This document shows positions 59,537-64,000 of a stretch of DNA of 64,000 nt, in pieces. Both the position numbers and the translations under genes were made by a program. The notes under the pieces were generated by a model. The model saw only the letters and a program-made list of their open reading frames with translations. It was not told the DNA's origin and did no database searches. Every line of letters begins with the position of its first letter. The first letter of the stretch is position 1. This DNA is from Clostridiales bacterium (GTDB lineage: Bacteria > Bacillota > Clostridia > Christensenellales > Borkfalkiaceae), in NCBI GenBank assembly GCA_015069495.1, contig SVIN01000005.1:22203-86202 (forward strand), written 5' to 3'.

Positions 59537-59590
59537 ACCATGTACGCGTTGAAATATTGTAGACTCCTACCATGTACGCGTTGAAATATT
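59537..59590 (+). repeat. Motif C tandem pair
   Basis: Two copies of CCATGTACGCGTTGAAATATT about 30 bases apart (59537 and 59567-59590), between rlmI and holB. (First 20 bases of the word are CCATGTACGCGTTGAAATAT.). Confidence 0.7.
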
Positions 59591-59602
59591 TTTACAAGAT
59601 AC

Positions 59603-59631
59603 TTGATTTTTATAAAAAAATATGCTATAAT
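59603..59631 (+). promoter_or_regulatory. Promoter of holB
   Basis: TTGATT (59603-59608), 17-base spacer, TATAAT (59626-59631). Confidence 0.75.
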
Positions 59632-59660
59632 ATAGCATATCGCTAAAAAAGAGGAAACGG

Positions 59661-60662
59661 ATGATTGAACTAATCAAAAACACACAAGCTTACCGCTTGT
59701 TACAAAGAGAATGTGCGGGGGGGACGAATTCCCACGCGTATCTTTTGCTGTTTGACGATGGGCGCAATCTTCGTTACACCTTAAAAGAATTTGCAAAAGT
59801 ATTGTTTGGCTGTGAAGATGCGGACGATTGGTCGGAAGATGTAAACGCGAAAAAACGCATTTCTAAATTGATCGACGAGGACAGTTTTTCCGATTGTTTG
59901 ATTTACCCTGCCGAAGGAAAAAAACTTGCCGTGGAAGACGCGGAAAAAATCCGCGAGGAGAGTTTGCTTAGCCCCATCGAGGGGGATAAAAAAATATTCA
60001 TCATCGGGGATTTTGCCGAGGCGAACGTGCAGACGCAAAACAAGCTGTTGAAACTGTTGGAAGAACCACCGAAAGGGATTGTGTTTTTGTTGGGTGCAAC
60101 CACCGTGTTCCCCGTCCTTCCCACCGTGTTATCCCGTACAAAAAAAATGGAGATTCTTCCCTTTGATATCGGTGAAGTCACCAACGCGCTGGGGCGGATT
60201 TACCAGGATAAATACGACGCGGCGACCTTGGAAATTTGCGCCGCTGCATCGGGCGGTGTGCTGGGTGAAGCGCAAAATATTCTAGAAGGCGGTTATTATA
60301 AAACCTTGATAGAAAATGCGTTTACACTTTGCCTTGCCGATTCGTCGAGATTGCCTGCCGCGGTACGCGCTGTCGGGGAAACTAAGCATAAAAATGAATT
60401 GCTTTCTTTGCTCCGTTTGATTTTTCGCGATGCCTTGCTTGTTAAAACGGACAAAGCGCCGTGTAAAAAAGCGGTGTTACTCCGCTCGGAAAAAAGCCGT
60501 ATTGAACAAGTCGCGAAGGCGTATACGCTGTCGGCATTATTACACGCGCAAGAAGAAATTGCAAAAGCGGAATTGCAGGTGCAATTCAACGCAGTCTTCC
60601 CGCAATGTATACAATTATGCATAGCGAATATTAGGAGAGGTCCTGTCAAGATGGATGGTTGA
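59661..60662 (+). CDS. holB: DNA polymerase III subunit delta-prime
   Basis: A 333-residue clamp-loader subunit. The family core is NSHAYLLLFDDG, AEKIREESLLSPIEGDKKIFIIGDFAE (in part), ANVQTQNKLLKLLEEPPKG and LPTVLSRTKK. As expected for delta-prime, the P-loop is absent. GAGGAAACGG precedes the ATG. It is followed by ricT, the classic tmk-holB-ricT order, though tmk is not present. Confidence 0.9.
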   Translation: MIELIKNTQAYRLLQRECAGGTNSHAYLLLFDDGRNLRYTLKEFAKVLFGCEDADDWSEDVNAKKRISKLIDEDSFSDCLIYPAEGKKLAVEDAEKIREESLLSPIEGDKKIFIIGDFAEANVQTQNKLLKLLEEPPKGIVFLLGATTVFPVLPTVLSRTKKMEILPFDIGEVTNALGRIYQDKYDAATLEICAAASGGVLGEAQNILEGGYYKTLIENAFTLCLADSSRLPAAVRAVGETKHKNELLSLLRLIFRDALLVKTDKAPCKKAVLLRSEKSRIEQVAKAYTLSALLHAQEEIAKAELQVQFNAVFPQCIQLCIANIRRGPVKMDG

Positions 60663-60726
60663 CGTAAAGTGTAACAAATCCATCATACGCAATGACAAAA
60701 CCTTAAAAAAATAAGTAGGATTTTAT

Positions 60727-61599
60727 ATGATTAAAGTAGTAGGAATTAAATTTAAAAACGGCGGAAAGCTGTATTATTTCGCGCCCAAAGCAGGCGATAA
60801 ATATGAAAGAAATATGCCCGTGGTGGTAGAAACCGCGCGCGGGTTAGAATACGCGTGGGTGGCTTACCCTGAAAAAAAAGTCACGGATAATGAAATCGTT
60901 TCGCCTTTGAAACCCGTTATTCGTATTGCAACCCAAAAGGATACCGAATTTTACGAATCGTGCCAGGAAAAACGCCCGCAAGCAATGCAGATTTGCAGGG
61001 AAAAAATCATCAAACACGGCTTGGAAATGAAATTGGTTGATTGCGAATACGCATTCGACGGCAGTAAAATTTTGTTTTACTTCACCTCATCCAACCGCGT
61101 GGATTTCCGCGATTTGGTAAAGGATTTGGCAACCACCTTCCACAACCGTATCGAACTTCGCCAAGTAGGTACGCGTGACGAGGCGAAATATCTCGGCGGT
61201 ATCGCGCCCTGCGGTAGAGTTTGCTGTTGCGCGGGGAACATGCCTGAATTTAAAAAGGTGAGCGTGAAGATGGCAAAAACGCAAGGTCTTTCCTTAAACC
61301 CCGGCAAAATCAGCGGGTTGTGCGGTCGTTTGATGTGCTGTTTGAGTTACGAAAACGATTACTACGCGGATGCCATCAAGAAAATGCCTAAGGTGGGTGC
61401 GGAAGTCGGTACGCCTGACGGAAAAGCAATTGTTACTGGTATCAATATGTTAAAAATGGAAGTCAAGGTAAAAATAGATGATAAAAACGGCGGTTGGATT
61501 TGGAAGGATTTTCCCGTGCAAGACGTTCGTTTTAAAAAGAATAACCAACCTGAAAAACCTGAAAAAGACGACGACAGCGACGTATTACCTCTTGAATAA
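60727..61599 (+). CDS. ricT: PSP1 domain protein RicT (YaaT)
   Basis: A 290-residue PSP1-domain protein. The central cysteine-rich segment is CGRVCCCAGNMPEFKKVSVKMAKTQGLSLNPGKISGLCGRLMCCLSYE, seen here as CGRVCCCA, MAKTQGLSLNP, KISGLCGRLMCCL. RicT binds 4Fe-4S clusters with RicA and RicF and promotes RNA processing with RNase Y, and thereby sporulation and competence phosphorelay. It is cotranscribed with holB (64 bases apart), and a terminator follows. Confidence 0.94.
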   Translation: MIKVVGIKFKNGGKLYYFAPKAGDKYERNMPVVVETARGLEYAWVAYPEKKVTDNEIVSPLKPVIRIATQKDTEFYESCQEKRPQAMQICREKIIKHGLEMKLVDCEYAFDGSKILFYFTSSNRVDFRDLVKDLATTFHNRIELRQVGTRDEAKYLGGIAPCGRVCCCAGNMPEFKKVSVKMAKTQGLSLNPGKISGLCGRLMCCLSYENDYYADAIKKMPKVGAEVGTPDGKAIVTGINMLKMEVKVKIDDKNGGWIWKDFPVQDVRFKKNNQPEKPEKDDDSDVLPLE

Positions 61600-61606
61600 T
61601 ACAGTG

Positions 61607-61640
61607 AAGCAGATGGAAACCCCGTCTGCTTTTTTTTTTG
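61607..61640 (+). terminator. Terminator of holB-ricT
   Basis: AAGCAGA / TCTGCTT stem followed by a long T run. Right of it, 61641-61850 holds a repeat of GCTGTCAC-type words and a copy of the GTCACTCTGGAGCGAAGCGATAGAGTCTC-like element (61716-61750), no gene. Confidence 0.8.
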
Positions 61641-61856
61641 CGCTCCCTCTGTCGTATTTTTTTCAGCTGTCACATGGAAATCAGTCTGCTTTTCTTCTGT
61701 AGTATTATTCTCCAGCTGTCACTCTGGAGCGAAGCGATAGAGTCTCTATTTTTTTTACGGATTTCATTGTGTAATTTTTTTTCATGCAAACGTTCTATTT
61801 TCTCCGTTTTGTTCATACCTTACAATAGAGTGAAACTATAAGGAGAATTTTTTTGC

Positions 61857-62828
61857 ATGAACGAAGAAATTGAATACGCCGAAATGTTAGAAATACCTGT
61901 TTCCACAGTCAACGTAATTCGAAAAACACAACGCCGACGTAAAAACAAACCCATCGAGGAGACTGCTGCTGTCCCTATCGAGTACCCTGCGGAGTTATCC
62001 GCCTCACCTCTAAAAGACACGGTGATTGCGCAAGTAAACGATCGGGTGAACGAATCACAATCGGTTTTACAACCGCCTATAGAGGTGGAAATGGAACCTT
62101 TGGCGGAAAATGAAAATGAGGACAGAATATTGGATTTTGACCCCATTCCCGAACGTATTGATACAGTGCGCTTGTATTCTGAAGAGGAAACAAACGGCTT
62201 CTTAAAAGACGGTCTGCATCCGCAGGATTTTACCTTAAAAAACGAAAATGATGGGGGCAGGTATGCGTTGAATTATAAAAATCGCATATCAAGCGGGTTA
62301 AAAATTGCATTAAATGCAGAGTTTATCGCGGCGTGCGCGTTGTGCGGCGCAATCTTTTTAACCAACGTTTTTATGCCCAACAGTGCCATCAATACGTTCT
62401 TCCGTTCTATGTCCGCAGCGTCCGCAACGGCGCAAACCGACCCTCGGGTGTATACGGATTTTACCCTTTCTTCCGTAGTAAGCGAATTATCGGATGCGGA
62501 GCTGTCGTTATCCCCTGCGGGGATTTTGTCCTTCACAGACGAATGCCACGTTTACCCTGCTGTGAACGGAACTGTGCAGAGCGTAACGCAAACTGCGGAC
62601 GGGGATTACACGGTAAAAATCGGCTACTCGGACACTTTCACAGGGATTGTAAACGGTTTGGATAGAGTATATTATATCGAGGGTGACGAGGTGAAAGCCA
62701 ACGTGCCGTTGGGGTATTCGGACGGTGAAAATGAGGTGCAGGTGACCATGTATTCGGGCGGAGTATTATTGAATTGTTTCCAATTAACGGAAGAAAATTG
62801 TCTTGCGTGGGTAGAGGCTGAACCTTAA
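61857..62828 (+). CDS. spoIVFA: SpoIVFA-like protein (degenerate LytM/M23)
   Basis: A 323-residue membrane protein with a disordered acidic N-terminus (1-140), a membrane segment at about 155-180 (IALNAEFIAACALCGAIFLTNVF) and a C-terminal M23-like domain with FTDECHVYPAVNGTVQSVTQ and VKANVPLGYS; the zinc ligands of M23 are not apparent. SpoIVFA holds and inhibits the protease SpoIVFB in the forespore membrane. Identity rests on the domain layout and on the spoIVFB gene 2 bases downstream. Contains motif C (encoding DGGRYALN). Confidence 0.8.
   Translation: MNEEIEYAEMLEIPVSTVNVIRKTQRRRKNKPIEETAAVPIEYPAELSASPLKDTVIAQVNDRVNESQSVLQPPIEVEMEPLAENENEDRILDFDPIPERIDTVRLYSEEETNGFLKDGLHPQDFTLKNENDGGRYALNYKNRISSGLKIALNAEFIAACALCGAIFLTNVFMPNSAINTFFRSMSAASATAQTDPRVYTDFTLSSVVSELSDAELSLSPAGILSFTDECHVYPAVNGTVQSVTQTADGDYTVKIGYSDTFTGIVNGLDRVYYIEGDEVKANVPLGYSDGENEVQVTMYSGGVLLNCFQLTEENCLAWVEAEP
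62253..62272 (+). repeat. Motif C copy inside spoIVFA
   Basis: GGGGGCAGGTATGCGTTGAA, in frame as GGRYALN. Confidence 0.7.
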
Positions 62829-62830
62829 CC

Positions 62831-63790
62831 ATGCGGTATCGAAAACACAAGCGGCAGTCTGCGGACTGCCGTTCCTTTTACAAGGAAAAGAATGGGTCGG
62901 TTTTTCGCATTCATCCCCTCTTCCTAATTGCAGGGATTTGGTATGCGTTTAAGGGTGAGTTGTTTTTATTTTTGTTAAGTGCGCTGGTGGCGGTTCAACA
63001 TGAATGTGCGCACGCTTTTGCAAGCGCGAGGCTGGGGTATAAATTAAATAAAATCGTCCTGATGCCCTTTGGTGCGGTGATTGACGGGGATTTGCGGGGG
63101 ATTAGTTTTAAGGACGAAATTTACGTCGCGCTTTGCGGACCGTTGTGCAACCTCTGTACGGCAGGAATTTTTATCGCTATATGGTGGTTAACCCCTACCA
63201 TGTATGCGTTCACGGATACAGCCTGCCTTTCTTCCCTCACGATTGCCTTGGTAAATTTGTTACCTGCATATCCCTTGGACGGTGGAAGAATTTTGAAATG
63301 CGCCCTCGCCCGCGCGTTTGTAAAAAGGTATCCAAACGAAGATTACGCTGTGAAAAAAGCGGAAAATATCTGCCGAATTTTAACCCTGTTTTTTGCAAGT
63401 GTATTGCTTGTTTTGTTTGCGGGGTTGTGCGCGCGGAAGCAGTTCCACTTTACCTTGCTTGCCTTTTCCTTATTCTTGGCGGTGGGAACGTTTGGCAACC
63501 GCGATAAAAAAGCGGTGTATGACAAAATGGATTTTTCCTGCCGTGACGGATTGGCGCGCGGGATAGAATTGCGCCGCGTAGCGGTGCTAGATACTTGTAC
63601 GGTAAAAAACGCTTTGCGGTTTTTATCGAGGGAAAATTATTTGGTGTTTGAGGTGTTTGATTGTTATGAACGGCACTTGTTTGATTTACCGCAAAATGCG
63701 TTTTTCGAACTGTTTTCCAAGGCGGATTCTCCCTATGAAACGTTGGGAAATTTATGGGTGAAATTTTCACAGCAATCAATTGAAAAATAA
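62831..63790 (+). CDS. spoIVFB: Site-2 protease SpoIVFB (M50)
   Basis: A 319-residue intramembrane metalloprotease that cleaves pro-sigma-K in the mother cell. Catalytic HECAHAF (HExxH) at about residue 57 lies in membrane segment 2-3; the third ligand is in LVNLLPAYPLDGGRI. A C-terminal CBS-like domain of about 90 residues (about 225-315) follows, as in the canonical protein. It overlaps tightly with spoIVFA, completing the spoIVF operon. A motif C variant occurs at 63195-63213. Confidence 0.92.
   Translation: MRYRKHKRQSADCRSFYKEKNGSVFRIHPLFLIAGIWYAFKGELFLFLLSALVAVQHECAHAFASARLGYKLNKIVLMPFGAVIDGDLRGISFKDEIYVALCGPLCNLCTAGIFIAIWWLTPTMYAFTDTACLSSLTIALVNLLPAYPLDGGRILKCALARAFVKRYPNEDYAVKKAENICRILTLFFASVLLVLFAGLCARKQFHFTLLAFSLFLAVGTFGNRDKKAVYDKMDFSCRDGLARGIELRRVAVLDTCTVKNALRFLSRENYLVFEVFDCYERHLFDLPQNAFFELFSKADSPYETLGNLWVKFSQQSIEK
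63195..63213 (+). repeat. Motif C variant inside spoIVFB
   Basis: CTACCATGTATGCGTTCAC, in frame encoding TMYAFT. Confidence 0.6.
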
Positions 63791-63793
63791 AAT

Positions 63794-63865
63794 GGCTATG
63801 TCACATCACTTGGTTGATTTTTGACGGTAAAATACTGTGAAATACTGTGTGTGTTTGCTCGGTTA
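63794..63865. repeat. MITE-like element E4 (truncated)
   Basis: Begins GGCTATGTCACATCACTTGG four bases after the spoIVFB stop and matches E3 for about 60 bases, then loses similarity. The window ends at 64000 in unassigned sequence. Confidence 0.65.
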
Positions 63866-64000
63866 CAAAAGCTTGACAAAGGTTAAACCGAACAAGCCTT
63901 AAACAAATCTTGTTTGCATCTTCTGCCATACTTACGCTTGGCGTATGCTATACGCGGTCGCGCCATTATGGCAAAATCTACTAAACAATCTAAAGTTTAA

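Noticed and set aside
63968..64000. Ten-codon ORF MAKSTKQSKV at the window end
   Set aside because: Too short and without a clear ribosome-binding site to call.

Overview
The window reads as a chromosomal segment of an uncultivated, spore-forming, low-to-mid-GC Clostridia, probably a gut lineage (this lineage guess is inference). It carries sporulation and germination genes (spoIIR, sleB-ypeB, a gerA/gerB/gerC operon, yyaC, spoIVFA-spoIVFB), class I housekeeping genes of Firmicutes type, and textbook TTGACA-17-TATAAT promoters and AGGAGG ribosome-binding sites. No rRNA operon, prophage, IS transposase or CRISPR array was seen. One tRNA gene, tRNA-Gly(CCC), is present.

Layout. 0-9.8 kb: membrane protein fragment, glnS, a four-helix-bundle protein, fhs, glyS, a hydrolase and two acyltransferases. 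9.8-15 kb: two lipoproteins, a COG2509-type flavoprotein and an unusual HAD-nucleotidase/guanylate-kinase fusion. 15-19 kb: an M24 peptidase / ASRT-like / creatininase operon with a divergent AraC regulator. 19-21 kb: tRNA-Gly, a second four-helix protein and a CoiA-like gene. 21-28.5 kb: tandem YgjV-like membrane proteins, a Fur/PerR regulator, spoIIR-sleB-ypeB, trmL, rubrerythrin with two tiny ORFs. 28.5-38.6 kb: lipoproteins, an ECF transporter S component, rplM-rpsI, fba, gap, a DUF898-like protein and yugP. 38.6-46 kb: trmN6-rsmI, the ger operon, a DnaA-box-rich origin candidate, cvpA and yyaC. 46-57.5 kb: queT, then minus-strand rsmG, a DpnII-like restriction-modification cassette, dnaN, rpmH, rnpA, yidD, yidC and jag, with a second DnaA-box cluster upstream of rsmG. 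57.6-64 kb: a SLOG protein, rlmI, holB, ricT, spoIVFA and spoIVFB. dnaA itself is absent from the window although rpmH and dnaN are adjacent.

The most unusual content is non-coding. Two families of arrays alternate a constant 7-nt linker (AATTCAC/GTGAATT in family A, ATATCGT/ACGATAT in family B) with short variable perfect palindromes of 10-17 nt. Six family A and four family B arrays were found, mostly starting within a few bases of a stop codon. Near-identical copies show compensatory base changes in the stems, and both families share some of the same palindromes. Further dispersed repeats are a 110-bp MITE-like element, a 20-bp GGGGGCA(T/G)GTA(T/C)GCGTTGAA word found in and between genes, and a GTCACTCTGGAGCGAAGCGATAGAG element. 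These arrays are the best candidate for an undescribed system.
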